Source: Rhizobium freirei PRF 81
GTDB taxonomy: Bacteria > Pseudomonadota > Alphaproteobacteria > Rhizobiales > Rhizobiaceae
NCBI RefSeq assembly: GCF_000359745.1
Contig: NZ_AQHN01000013.1
Span: 124,001 to 188,000, forward strand
Direction: 5' to 3'
DNA length: 64,000 bases
Shown here: piece by piece, positions 52,020 to 60,129 of the stretch
How positions within the stretch are numbered: position 1 is the stretch's first letter
How the letters are laid out: each line of letters opens with the position of its first letter
Program-made: the position numbers and the translations under genes
The notes under the pieces: generated by a model
Seen by the model: the letters and a program-made list of their open reading frames with translations, nothing else
The model's database searches: none
Told to the model about the DNA's origin: nothing

Positions 52020-52241
52020 ATGGAAGACCCGATCAAGATCGACAACCGTGGCGACTTCGGCCTTTGGGCCATCGAAGTGGCAAAGCAGATCGTCAGCGGC
52101 GAGGGCTTCGAACTCGCCAGGGCGGCGCGCGATGGCGCGGACGATGATGTCCGTGCCGCCGGCAATGCGCTCGGGCAGGCGATCACCAATGCGCTGATGG
52201 AGGTTTATGACGGCTTGCTCGAAGGCGCCGAGGAAAACTAG
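52020..52241 (+). CDS. small hypothetical protein (73 aa)
   Basis: ATG at 52020 with AGGACAGG upstream; a GTG one codon earlier is possible. The product is acidic and helical (DFGLWAIEVAKQIVSGEGFELARAARDGAD, then VRAAGNALGQAITNALMEVYDGLLEGAEEN in part), without a signal peptide or membrane span. No family recognised. Codon use looks like the neighbouring genes and the frame is clean, which supports a real gene. Confidence 0.6.
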   Translation: MEDPIKIDNRGDFGLWAIEVAKQIVSGEGFELARAARDGADDDVRAAGNALGQAITNALMEVYDGLLEGAEEN

Positions 52242-52440
52242 GCTTTGCCGGCGAGGGCCGTCGCCCGATCTGCGGGCCTGAAAGCTCAATATTTCCGGGA
52301 TGTTCGAGGCAAAACCCATCGAGCCGGCTAATGTATAGCGCGCTGTGGTTTGAAATTTGGAGGCGCACCAACTTACAATCGCAGCTCGGCATCCCCATAT
52401 CTGGCCAAAATCGTTATTCCGCTCAATCACAGGAGAGCAA

Positions 52441-53448
52441 ATGCTCAGGGTCGTTTCCCGTTTTGCCAAGATCGCAGCCATCGTCGTCCTCGCTACCGCT
52501 TCCGCTCTAGCGACCTTCGATGTTGCCGACGCACGTCGTGCCGGCTCCAGCGGGTTCGGCAGCCGCGGAACGCGGACTTTCGACACGCCTGCCACAACGC
52601 GGACGGCTCCGACGCAAGCCGCTCCGATCGACCGGACGATGACACCTCGGCCGCAGCAGCCGCAAACCACCACGCAACCGCCGATCGGCGGCCAGCAGCG
52701 CCCCGGCTTCTTCGGCGGTTTCGGCGGATCGATGATCGGCGGATTGATCGCCGGTGGTCTTCTCGGCATGCTGCTCGGCCATGGCTTCGGCGGTGGCATG
52801 GGCTTCCTCGGCATGTTGCTGCAGATCGGCCTGATCGTGCTGCTGATCAGCTTTGCCATGCGGTTCTTTGCAAATCGCCAGCGCACGCAATATGCGGCAC
52901 CGGGGACGGGCCAATCCCACAATACGAACCCGATGAACAATGCCGGTGCGTCGCCGCGCCCCTCCTTTTCGATCCCGACGATCGGTGGCGGAACGGCGGC
53001 GGCACATAAAACGCGGCAGGCCAGCGACGAGATCGGGCTGCAGCAGGCGGATCTTGATCGTTTCGAGCGGCTCCTCACCGAAGTTCAGACGGCCTATGGC
53101 AAGGAAGACTATGCCACGTTGCGCCGGCTGACGACGCCGGAGGCAATGTCCTACCTGGCGGAGGAGCTTGGCGAAAACGCCACCAACGGCGTGCGCAACA
53201 GCGTCTCTGACGTTCGCCTGCTGCAGGGCGATACCGCTGAAGCCTGGCGCGAGGACAATGCCGAATATGCGACGCTTGCGATGCGTTATTCCAGCATCGA
53301 CGCCATGCTCGATCGCACGACGGGCAAGCTCGTCGATGGCGACGATCGCAACCCCTCGGAAACGGTCGAGCTCTGGACTTTCGTGCGTAAGCCCGGTGCG
53401 GACTGGATACTTTCGGCGATCCAGGGAACGGAATCCCGCCACGGCTGA
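52441..53448 (+). CDS. Tim44-like domain membrane protein
   Basis: 335 aa. N-terminal hydrophobic signal/anchor (FAKIAAIVVLATASALATF), then a Thr/Pro/Gln-rich linker, a Gly-rich double membrane-like stretch (GGFGGSMIGGLIAGGLLGMLL, MGFLGMLLQIGLIVLLISFAMRFF), and from about residue 195 a soluble Tim44-like domain (DLDRFERLLTEVQTAYGKEDYATLRRLTTPEAMSYLAEEL in pieces). GGAGAGC ribosome site before 52441. Such bacterial proteins are relatives of the mitochondrial import factor Tim44 and of MlaC-associated or stress proteins; role unknown. Confidence 0.88.
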   Translation: MLRVVSRFAKIAAIVVLATASALATFDVADARRAGSSGFGSRGTRTFDTPATTRTAPTQAAPIDRTMTPRPQQPQTTTQPPIGGQQRPGFFGGFGGSMIGGLIAGGLLGMLLGHGFGGGMGFLGMLLQIGLIVLLISFAMRFFANRQRTQYAAPGTGQSHNTNPMNNAGASPRPSFSIPTIGGGTAAAHKTRQASDEIGLQQADLDRFERLLTEVQTAYGKEDYATLRRLTTPEAMSYLAEELGENATNGVRNSVSDVRLLQGDTAEAWREDNAEYATLAMRYSSIDAMLDRTTGKLVDGDDRNPSETVELWTFVRKPGADWILSAIQGTESRHG

Positions 53449-53859
53449 ATCTGCCGTCGATAAAGAGATCGCCCCTCGAAAGTGGGGGGGGGGCGCTCAG
53501 CCGATAGTGTTCCTTTTGCCTGTCGAAGATTCCGCATTTGAGCGGCAGCTGCCGCCGGCCTTGACAGATTCTCCTGAAACTCCCGGAACCCTTGAACGGG
53601 ATGGGCGCGGAAACGATGCCACCTCCGCCCTGACCTATTGTCCGCGCCTCTTTCAAGGCCGGTCGATCCGCTGTCTTGGAGGGCAACGGCGACGGGTGGC
53701 ATTCGTGTTAGTCGGTCCTTCTGGTCGACGTGACGGAAATGCATTTCGCATCTGTCTTGCAGGCCGGGTTCTACACGCCGCAAGGTATCGCGCTATAGTA
53801 TGTCGAAGGGAGCGATGCTGCGGTATCGACTCATGGGGCGCTACGATCGGAGGAGGAGA
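53449..53859. other. 411-base intergenic stretch with a run of ten G's
   Basis: No convincing gene. A G10 homopolymer is present at 53484-53493, 36 bases after the Tim44 gene. The last bases contain the GGAGGAGGAG ribosome site of the downstream dehydrogenase. No promoter motif is clear. Confidence 0.5.
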
Positions 53860-54870
53860 ATGAGGTCAGTACGTTTGGAAGCGGTAGGGTCCCTGACCAT
53901 GCGCGACGTTGAACGGCCAAACGCCGGGCCGGGCGAATTGATTGTCCGAGTGCTGGCGGCCGGCATCTGCGGCTCGGATCGTCATATGTTCAAGGGCGAA
54001 TATCCGACAGCGATCCCGGTAACGCTGGGCCACGAATTCTGCGGTCTTGTGGAGGAGGTCGGCGACGGTGTTTCGGCGTTCACCGGCGGCGAGCTCGTCA
54101 CCATCGATCCGAATATCGCTTGCGGCTCCTGTCCGGCCTGCCGGCGCGGGCGACCGAACCTTTGTGAGTGCCTGACCGCAATCGGTGTGACCCGGGATGG
54201 CGGCTTTGCCGAGCATGTCGCGGTGCCAAGCAGCCAGGCGTTCATGCTGCCTGCGGATCTCGATCCCGTCCATGGAGCTTTTTGCGAGCCGTTGGCTTGC
54301 TGCATTCACGCCATCGACAAGGCGAGGATTCGTCCGGGCGATACCGTCGCTATCCAAGGCGGCGGTGTGATCGGGCTGCTGATGGTGCAATTGGCACGAC
54401 TGGCCGGTGCCGGTGAAGTGATTTTGATCACACGCCAGCTGTCGCGGCGCGAGGCGGCATTGCGTTTAGGTGCCACACATGCCTTCGACCCGGCTGCCGC
54501 GGACACGGTCGCTCTGGTGCGGGAGCGAACTCAAGGCGGCGCCGACGTCGTCATCGAGTGTGCTGGCGTTCCCGAGACCTTGCAGACCGGCGTCAGGATG
54601 GCGCGGCGCGGGGGTGCATTCGTTCTGTTCGGCGTGACGCCGGCGGGTCTTGAAGTGCCTGTTCTGCCCTTCGATCTGCTCGTCAACGAGGTCGAGATAA
54701 GGCCGGCTTATCTAAACCCTTTTACCCATTCGCGCGCTGCGGCGATGGTGGCAAGCGGCGCATTGGAGCTGAATTCCCTGGTGACGAAGACCATAGGTCT
54801 TGAAGATGTCGCCGAGGTTGTCGGTAGTGCCCCGCTATCGGGCGAGATCAAGGTTATCGTTCGACCCTAG
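53860..54870 (+). CDS. zinc-dependent alcohol dehydrogenase (sorbitol/threonine dehydrogenase type)
   Basis: Medium-chain dehydrogenase of 336 aa. Catalytic zinc ligands Cys39-like (AAGICGSDRHMF) and GHEFCGLVEEVG; structural zinc cysteines in CGSCPACRRGRPNLC; cofactor fold QGGGVIGLLMVQLARLAGA. The ILITRQLSRREAALRLGATHAF region after it places it among polyol dehydrogenases. The start at 53860 directly follows GGAGGAGGAG; the upstream in-frame ATG at 53800 is rejected. Substrate unknown; monocistronic. Confidence 0.92.
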   Translation: MRSVRLEAVGSLTMRDVERPNAGPGELIVRVLAAGICGSDRHMFKGEYPTAIPVTLGHEFCGLVEEVGDGVSAFTGGELVTIDPNIACGSCPACRRGRPNLCECLTAIGVTRDGGFAEHVAVPSSQAFMLPADLDPVHGAFCEPLACCIHAIDKARIRPGDTVAIQGGGVIGLLMVQLARLAGAGEVILITRQLSRREAALRLGATHAFDPAAADTVALVRERTQGGADVVIECAGVPETLQTGVRMARRGGAFVLFGVTPAGLEVPVLPFDLLVNEVEIRPAYLNPFTHSRAAAMVASGALELNSLVTKTIGLEDVAEVVGSAPLSGEIKVIVRP

Positions 54871-55223
54871 TTGCTTGATCTCATTCAGTTGCATGCCCTT
54901 CGTGCCAGGCTTGCGGACGCGGACCCACGTCGGTTGCGGCAGGCCCGGCTAAATCGCGCTTGATCAGCTGATAGAAGCCGCCGGGCTCCGCGTGGTATCC
55001 AAAGGCCGCTTCCTGCCACGCCGATCCGCGCCGGCATTTATAAGATTTTTATATCTCCCGCTCTCCCGCCGTCTCGAACCTTAATGCCGTTCGGCAGCAT
55101 ATTGCGTGCCGAAGATGCACGTGAGGTGCGCTTCATCTCGGCAGAATGAAAAGAGGCGCTTTCACCGAGAGCGCTACCTCGTCGTTTCTGCAGTCAACAA
55201 TAACAAGCAAGGAATCGCGATCG
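54871..55223 (+). promoter_or_regulatory. 353-base kdp upstream region
   Basis: No gene recognised. Contains the T-rich KdpE-box candidate at 55037-55059 and is the only untranslated region before the kdp genes. A gene-free stretch of this length fits a regulated promoter region with leader. Confidence 0.5.
55037..55059 (+). promoter_or_regulatory. KdpE-box candidate (TTTATA-N6-TTATAT)
   Basis: TTTATAAGATTTTTATATCT resembles the T-rich KdpE site of E. coli (TTTATA followed by a T-rich spacer and TTACA) in a GC-rich background, about 165-190 bases before the first small kdp gene. KdpE is encoded downstream. Confidence 0.45.
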
Positions 55224-55307
55224 ATGATGGACATCATTCTTGTCGGGATCGGCGTTTTATTCTTCCTCCTCTGCGTCGCTTATACCAAGGCCTGCGACAG
55301 CCTCTAG
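55224..55307 (+). CDS. 27-aa membrane mini-protein preceding kdpF
   Basis: ATG at 55224 to TAG at 55305-55307. One hydrophobic span (MMDIILVGIGVLFFLLCVAY) then TKACDSL. It sits 14 bases before kdpF in the same direction. Mini-ORFs of this shape (single span ending ..Y-x-x-A/R-C-D-x-L) occur in front of kdpF in other proteobacteria to my recollection; the role is unknown. Composition and spacing support translation. Confidence 0.72.
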   Translation: MMDIILVGIGVLFFLLCVAYTKACDSL

Positions 55308-55321
55308 TCGGAGAGACGGCA

Positions 55322-55411
55322 ATGCTTCTCGATTACATTCTCGGTGGCGGCGTGACGCTCTTTCTCACCGCTTACCTGATCTATGCTCTCATTCGCCCCG
55401 AGCGCTTCTAA
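55322..55411 (+). CDS. kdpF: KdpF, small subunit of the K+-transporting ATPase
   Basis: 29-aa single-span membrane peptide (MLLDYILGGGVTLFLTAYLI then YALIRPERF), which matches the KdpF pattern ending in L-x-x-P-E-x-F. KdpF stabilises the KdpABC complex. GGAGAGAC precedes the ATG. kdpA starts 27 bases after its stop. Confidence 0.93.
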   Translation: MLLDYILGGGVTLFLTAYLIYALIRPERF

Positions 55412-55438
55412 CGGCGCTGGATAGGGAAAGTTACTTCC

Positions 55439-57142
55439 ATGACCCTCAACGGATGGCTTCAGATCCTCCTTTACATTGGGATCCTTCTCCTGCTCGTCAA
55501 ACCGCTCGGCGGTTACATGACGCGTGTCTTTACCGGCGAGCGCACACTCCTCTCCTTTATCTTCCGTCCCTTGGAGCGGGGGCTTTATCGCTTGGCCGGC
55601 ACGAACGAACGCGAAGAGCAACACTGGACGACCTATTCGATCTCCATGCTGCTGTTCAGCCTCGCCGGCTTCATCGCTCTTTACCTGCTGCAACGACTGC
55701 AAGGCAGTTTGCCGTATAACCCGGCCGGCATGACTGCGGTTGAGCCATATTTGTCGTTCAACACGGCGACCAGCTTCATCACCAATACCAATTGGCAGAA
55801 CTATGGCGGCGAAAGCACGATGTCCTACCTCGTGCAGATGGCCGGCCTGACGGTGCAGAACTTCGTGTCTGCGGCAACCGGCATTGCCATCGCCGTCGCG
55901 CTGATCCGCGCATTCGCGCGCGCCTCGGGCAAGGCGATCGGCAATTTCTGGGTCGATATGATCCGCGCGACGCTCTATGTCCTGCTGCCGATCTGCATCG
56001 TTCTGACGCTGGTATACGTCTATCTTGGCGTGCCGCAGACGCTCGGCGCCTATGTCAATGCGACGACGCTCGAAGGCGTGCAGCAGACGATCGCCGTTGG
56101 CCCGGTTGCCTCGCAGCTTGCCATCAAGATGCTCGGCACGAATGGCGGCGGTTTCTTCAACGCCAACTCCGCTCATCCGTTCGAGAACCCGGACGCGCTC
56201 TCCAACTTCATCCAGATGCTGTCGATCTTCGCCATCGGTGCTGCGCTGACCAACGTCTTCGGCCGCATGGTCGGCAGCCAGCGTCAGGGCTGGGCCATCC
56301 TGGCCGCGATGGGCACGCTGTTCATCGCCGGCGTGATCGTGACCTACTGGGCCGAGGCAGCAGGCAATCCGCTGATCCATGCGCTTGGCGTCCAGGGCAG
56401 CAATATGGAAGGCAAGGAAGTTCGCTTCGGCATCGCTGCCTCCTCGCTGTTCGCCGTCATCACGACCGCGGCATCCTGCGGCGCGGTCAACGGCATGCTC
56501 GGCAGCTTTACGGCACTTGGCGGCATGATCCCGCTCATCAACTTGCAGCTCGGCGAAGTCATCGTCGGCGGCGTCGGCGCCGGCTTCTACGGCATCCTGA
56601 TGTTCGTCATCATCGCCATCTTCGTCGCAGGCCTGATGGTCGGCCGCACGCCGGAATATCTCGGCAAGAAGATCGAGGCCAAGGAAGTGAAGATGGCGAT
56701 GCTTGCCGTGCTTTGCCTGCCTTTCGGCATGCTGATCTTCACCGCCATCTCGGCCGTGCTGCCTTCTGCGGTCGCCGCTGTCGGCAATTCCGGCCCTCAC
56801 GGCTTCTCGGAGATCCTCTATGCCTACAGTTCCGCAGCGGCGAATAACGGTTCGGCCTTTGCTAGTCTGTCTGCCAATACTCCATGGTACAACGCCACGC
56901 TCGGTATCGTCATGCTCATCGGCCGCTTCCTGGTCATCGTGCCGGCGCTCGCGATTGCCGGTTCGCTCATCACCAAGAAGACGGTTCCCGCCTCGGCCGG
57001 CACCTTCCCGACCGACGGTCCGCTCTTCGTCGGTCTGCTGGTCGGAACGATCCTGATCGTTGGCGGCCTGACCTTCTTCCCGGCGCTCGCGCTCGGACCG
57101 ATCGTCGAGCATCTGTCGATGATCACAGGCCAGACCTTTTAA
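55439..57142 (+). CDS. kdpA: KdpA, K+-translocating subunit
   Basis: Potassium-binding and -translocating membrane subunit of 567 aa with about ten spans. Four selectivity-filter loops are recognisable ([43 protein letters not shown] region). It belongs to the SKT superfamily. Preceded by kdpF, followed 12 bases later by a 53-aa ORF and then kdpB. A long open frame on the opposite strand is a shadow. Confidence 0.97.
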   Translation: MTLNGWLQILLYIGILLLLVKPLGGYMTRVFTGERTLLSFIFRPLERGLYRLAGTNEREEQHWTTYSISMLLFSLAGFIALYLLQRLQGSLPYNPAGMTAVEPYLSFNTATSFITNTNWQNYGGESTMSYLVQMAGLTVQNFVSAATGIAIAVALIRAFARASGKAIGNFWVDMIRATLYVLLPICIVLTLVYVYLGVPQTLGAYVNATTLEGVQQTIAVGPVASQLAIKMLGTNGGGFFNANSAHPFENPDALSNFIQMLSIFAIGAALTNVFGRMVGSQRQGWAILAAMGTLFIAGVIVTYWAEAAGNPLIHALGVQGSNMEGKEVRFGIAASSLFAVITTAASCGAVNGMLGSFTALGGMIPLINLQLGEVIVGGVGAGFYGILMFVIIAIFVAGLMVGRTPEYLGKKIEAKEVKMAMLAVLCLPFGMLIFTAISAVLPSAVAAVGNSGPHGFSEILYAYSSAAANNGSAFASLSANTPWYNATLGIVMLIGRFLVIVPALAIAGSLITKKTVPASAGTFPTDGPLFVGLLVGTILIVGGLTFFPALALGPIVEHLSMITGQTF

Positions 57143-57154
57143 GGATTGAGCGTC

Positions 57155-57316
57155 ATGAGCCAACCGCTTTTGGCCAAGCTTAGAAAGGCAATCGATCCAC
57201 GCCCCTTCGACAGGGGGCGTGGCCCGGCCGGAACAACCTGTGCTTCCGACGCCATTCTGTTGGCGATGGTTGCCCTGTTTCTCGGCCTTGTCGTCTTCGG
57301 ATTTTTAATCGGCTGA
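57155..57316 (+). CDS. 53-aa membrane protein between kdpA and kdpB
   Basis: ATG at 57155 (preceded by AAGGATTGAG) to TGA at 57314-57316, 12 bases after kdpA and 48 before kdpB. N-terminal half is basic and soluble (LAKLRKAIDPRPFDRGRGPAG), then one hydrophobic span (ILLAMVALFLGLVVFGFLIG). kdpA and kdpB are normally directly adjacent, so this extra gene is unusual. It may be an added small subunit or a regulator of the complex; no function is known to me. Confidence 0.72.
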   Translation: MSQPLLAKLRKAIDPRPFDRGRGPAGTTCASDAILLAMVALFLGLVVFGFLIG

Positions 57317-57364
57317 TCGGCGACGTTCCGATCTGACGTTTTCCCCTTCACGCTGGAGCCTCTT

Positions 57365-59452
57365 ATGAGCCAGTTAAAATCAGCGAGTATTCTGGATTCT
57401 CGCATCCTCGTTCCGGCGATCGGCGCAGCTTTCAAGAAGCTGAACCCGCGCACGCTCGCCAAGAACCCCGTCATGTTCGTGGTCGCCGTCGTTTCGATGC
57501 TGACGACCATCCTCTTCCTGCGCGACCTCATCACCGGCGGCGGCAATCTCGGCTTCTCGCTGCAGATCAATATCTGGCTGTGGTTCACGGTATTGTTCGC
57601 CAATTTCGCCGAGGCCGTCGCGGAAGGCCGCGGCAAGGCGCAAGCGGATTCGCTACGCAAGTCGCGCACCGAAACCCAGGCGAAGCTTTTGGTCGGCAAC
57701 AGCCGCACCGACTACAAGATGGTGCCTGGCACCAGCCTCAAGGTCGGCGACGTCGTTCTCGTCGAAGCCGGCGACATCATCCCCTCGGATGGCGAAGTCA
57801 TCGAAGGCGTCGCTTCCGTCAATGAAGCCGCGATCACCGGTGAGTCCGCGCCTGTCATCCGTGAATCGGGCGGCGACCGTTCGGCCGTAACCGGCGGTAC
57901 ACAGGTTCTATCGGACGAGATCCGCGTGCGTATCACCGCCGCCGCCGGCTCGACCTTCATCGACCGCATGATCGCATTGGTGGAAGGCGCCGAACGGCAG
58001 AAGACGCCGAACGAAATCGCGCTCAACATCCTCCTTGCCGGCATGACGCTGATCTTCGTGCTGGCAACCGTCACGATCCCGAGCTTTGCCGCTTATGCCG
58101 GCGGTTCGATCCAGACGGTCGTGCTCGTTGCATTGTTCGTGACCCTGATCCCGACCACCATCGGCGCTCTGCTGTCGGCCATCGGCATCGCCGGCATGGA
58201 CCGTCTGGTGCGCTTCAACGTGCTCGCCATGTCGGGCCGTGCGGTCGAGGCCGCCGGCGACGTCGATACCCTCCTGCTCGACAAGACCGGCACGATCACC
58301 CTCGGCAATCGCCAGGCAACCGCCTTCCGCCCGGTTCGTGGTGTCAGCGAGCAGGATCTGGCCGATGCGGCCCAGCTTGCTTCGCTCGCCGACGAAACGC
58401 CGGAGGGGCGCTCCATTGTCGTTCTCGCCAAGGAGAAATATGCGATCCGCGGCCGCGACATGACGAGCCTGAAGGCAACCTTCGTGCCCTTCACCGCCCA
58501 GACGCGCATGAGCGGCGTCGATCTGGAGGGATCGTCGATCCGCAAGGGTGCCGTTGACGCCGTGCTTGCCTATGTGGATGGTGCTGCCAATGGCGGAACC
58601 GACGGTACGGTGGTGATCTCGAGAACCTCGAGCGAGACGCTTCGCGAGCTGCAGGCGATTGCCGACGAGGTCGCCAAGGCTGGCGGCACGCCGCTTGCCG
58701 TCGCCCGTGACGGTCGCCTTCTCGGCGTCATCCATCTCAAGGACATCATCAAGGGCGGCATCCGCGAGCGCTTTGCGGAACTGCGCCGCATGGGCATTCG
58801 CACAGTAATGATCACGGGCGACAATCCGCTGACGGCCGCAGCCATCGCCGCGGAAGCCGGCGTGGACGACTTCCTCGCCCAGGCGACGCCGGAAATGAAA
58901 CTGGCGCTGATGCGCGAAGAACAGGCCAAGGGCAAGCTCGTCGCCATGTGCGGCGACGGCACCAACGACGCCCCGGCTCTCGCCCAGGCCGATGTCGGCG
59001 TTGCCATGAACACCGGCACCGTGGCTGCCCGCGAGGCAGGCAACATGGTCGATCTCGACAGCGACCCGACGAAGCTCATCGAGATCGTGGAGATCGGCAA
59101 GCAGCTGCTGATGACCCGCGGCGCGCTGACCACCTTTTCCATCGCCAACGACATCGCGAAGTATTTCGCCATCATTCCAGCGATGTTCATTGCCTTTTAC
59201 CCGCAGCTGAAGATGCTGAACGTCATGGGTCTGGCGACGCCACAGAGCGCCATTCTCTCGGCCATCATCTTTAATGCGTTGATCATCGTTGCACTGATCC
59301 CGCTATCGCTGAAGGGCGTTCGCTATCGTCCGATCGGCGCCGGCGCGCTGCTCAGCCGCAATCTGCTGATCTACGGCCTCGGCGGCATTATCGTACCCTT
59401 CATCGGCATCAAGGCCATCGACATGGCGATTACCGCCATCGGCCTCGCCTAA
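57365..59452 (+). CDS. kdpB: KdpB, P-type ATPase subunit
   Basis: Energy-coupling P-type ATPase of 695 aa. Phosphorylation site DKTGT with Asp306 ([13 protein letters not shown]), TGES actuator loop (158-161), [19 protein letters not shown] hinge motif. The Ser of TGES (Ser161) corresponds to the inhibitory phosphorylation site known for E. coli KdpB Ser162. Its start is preceded by GGAG. The 48-base gap to the small ORF upstream has no terminator. kdpC follows after 12 bases. Confidence 0.97.
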   Translation: MSQLKSASILDSRILVPAIGAAFKKLNPRTLAKNPVMFVVAVVSMLTTILFLRDLITGGGNLGFSLQINIWLWFTVLFANFAEAVAEGRGKAQADSLRKSRTETQAKLLVGNSRTDYKMVPGTSLKVGDVVLVEAGDIIPSDGEVIEGVASVNEAAITGESAPVIRESGGDRSAVTGGTQVLSDEIRVRITAAAGSTFIDRMIALVEGAERQKTPNEIALNILLAGMTLIFVLATVTIPSFAAYAGGSIQTVVLVALFVTLIPTTIGALLSAIGIAGMDRLVRFNVLAMSGRAVEAAGDVDTLLLDKTGTITLGNRQATAFRPVRGVSEQDLADAAQLASLADETPEGRSIVVLAKEKYAIRGRDMTSLKATFVPFTAQTRMSGVDLEGSSIRKGAVDAVLAYVDGAANGGTDGTVVISRTSSETLRELQAIADEVAKAGGTPLAVARDGRLLGVIHLKDIIKGGIRERFAELRRMGIRTVMITGDNPLTAAAIAAEAGVDDFLAQATPEMKLALMREEQAKGKLVAMCGDGTNDAPALAQADVGVAMNTGTVAAREAGNMVDLDSDPTKLIEIVEIGKQLLMTRGALTTFSIANDIAKYFAIIPAMFIAFYPQLKMLNVMGLATPQSAILSAIIFNALIIVALIPLSLKGVRYRPIGAGALLSRNLLIYGLGGIIVPFIGIKAIDMAITAIGLA

Positions 59453-59464
59453 GGAGTTTTCACC

Positions 59465-60070
59465 ATGCTCAAGCAAATCAGACCTGCTATCGTCATGATC
59501 GTCGCCACGACTGTATTGACCGGCCTTGCCTATCCGCTCGCCATGACGGGCGTCGCTCAGGCGCTCTTTCCCCATCAGGCGAACGGTAGCCTGGTGGAGA
59601 AGGACGGCAAGGTGATCGGCTCCAGCCTCATCGGCCAGAATTTCACCAGCGACCGGTATTTCCATGGCCGCCCGTCGGCCACGACAGCCGCAGACCCGAA
59701 TGACCCGACCAAATCGGTTAGTGCACCTTACAATGCGGCCAATTCCGGCGGCTCCAACCTAGGCCCGACCAATTCGAGCCTGATCACTCGCGTCAAGGGC
59801 GATGCTGCGACATTGCAGACGCAGAACCCGAACATGCCGGTTCCGATGGATCTGGTGACCACCTCGGGCAGCGGTCTCGACCCTCAGATTTCGCCGGACG
59901 CCGCCTATTTCCAGATCCCGCGCGTCGCCAAGGCGCGCAATATGGATGAGGCCAAGCTCAAGTCGATCGTCGACGCCTCCGTCGAATCCAGAGAACTTGG
60001 TGTCCTCGGGGAGCCCGTCGTCAATGTACTGGCATTGAACCAGGCACTTGATGCTTCTATGAAACAGTAA
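59465..60070 (+). CDS. kdpC: KdpC, K+-transporting ATPase subunit C
   Basis: Single-span membrane subunit of 201 aa: [31 protein letters not shown] at the N-terminus, then a periplasmic domain with [22 protein letters not shown] and [30 protein letters not shown], the standard KdpC marks. AAGGAG ribosome site. Last structural gene; a strong hairpin separates it from kdpD. Confidence 0.97.
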   Translation: MLKQIRPAIVMIVATTVLTGLAYPLAMTGVAQALFPHQANGSLVEKDGKVIGSSLIGQNFTSDRYFHGRPSATTAADPNDPTKSVSAPYNAANSGGSNLGPTNSSLITRVKGDAATLQTQNPNMPVPMDLVTTSGSGLDPQISPDAAYFQIPRVAKARNMDEAKLKSIVDASVESRELGVLGEPVVNVLALNQALDASMKQ

Positions 60071-60077
60071 GTCGAGC

Positions 60078-60107
60078 AGGTTGAGACGGTTTGCGCCGTC
60101 TCAACCT
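60078..60107 (+). terminator. hairpin between kdpC and kdpD
   Basis: AGGTTGAGACGG and CCGTCTCAACCT form a 12-bp perfect stem with a 6-base loop, 7 bases after the kdpC stop and 22 before kdpD. No T run. It may attenuate transcription into the regulatory genes. Confidence 0.6.
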
Positions 60108-60129
60108 CGTCAGGAAAGACAAGCTACCG

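Noticed and set aside
51623..52189. 188-codon open frame on the - strand upstream of the HU gene
   Set aside because: Ser/Arg-rich sequence overlapping the small + strand gene, no ribosome site, no recognisable domain.
55304..57163. 619-codon open frame on the - strand
   Set aside because: Antisense to kdpA; Arg/Asp/His-rich composition typical of the reverse complement of membrane-protein codons.
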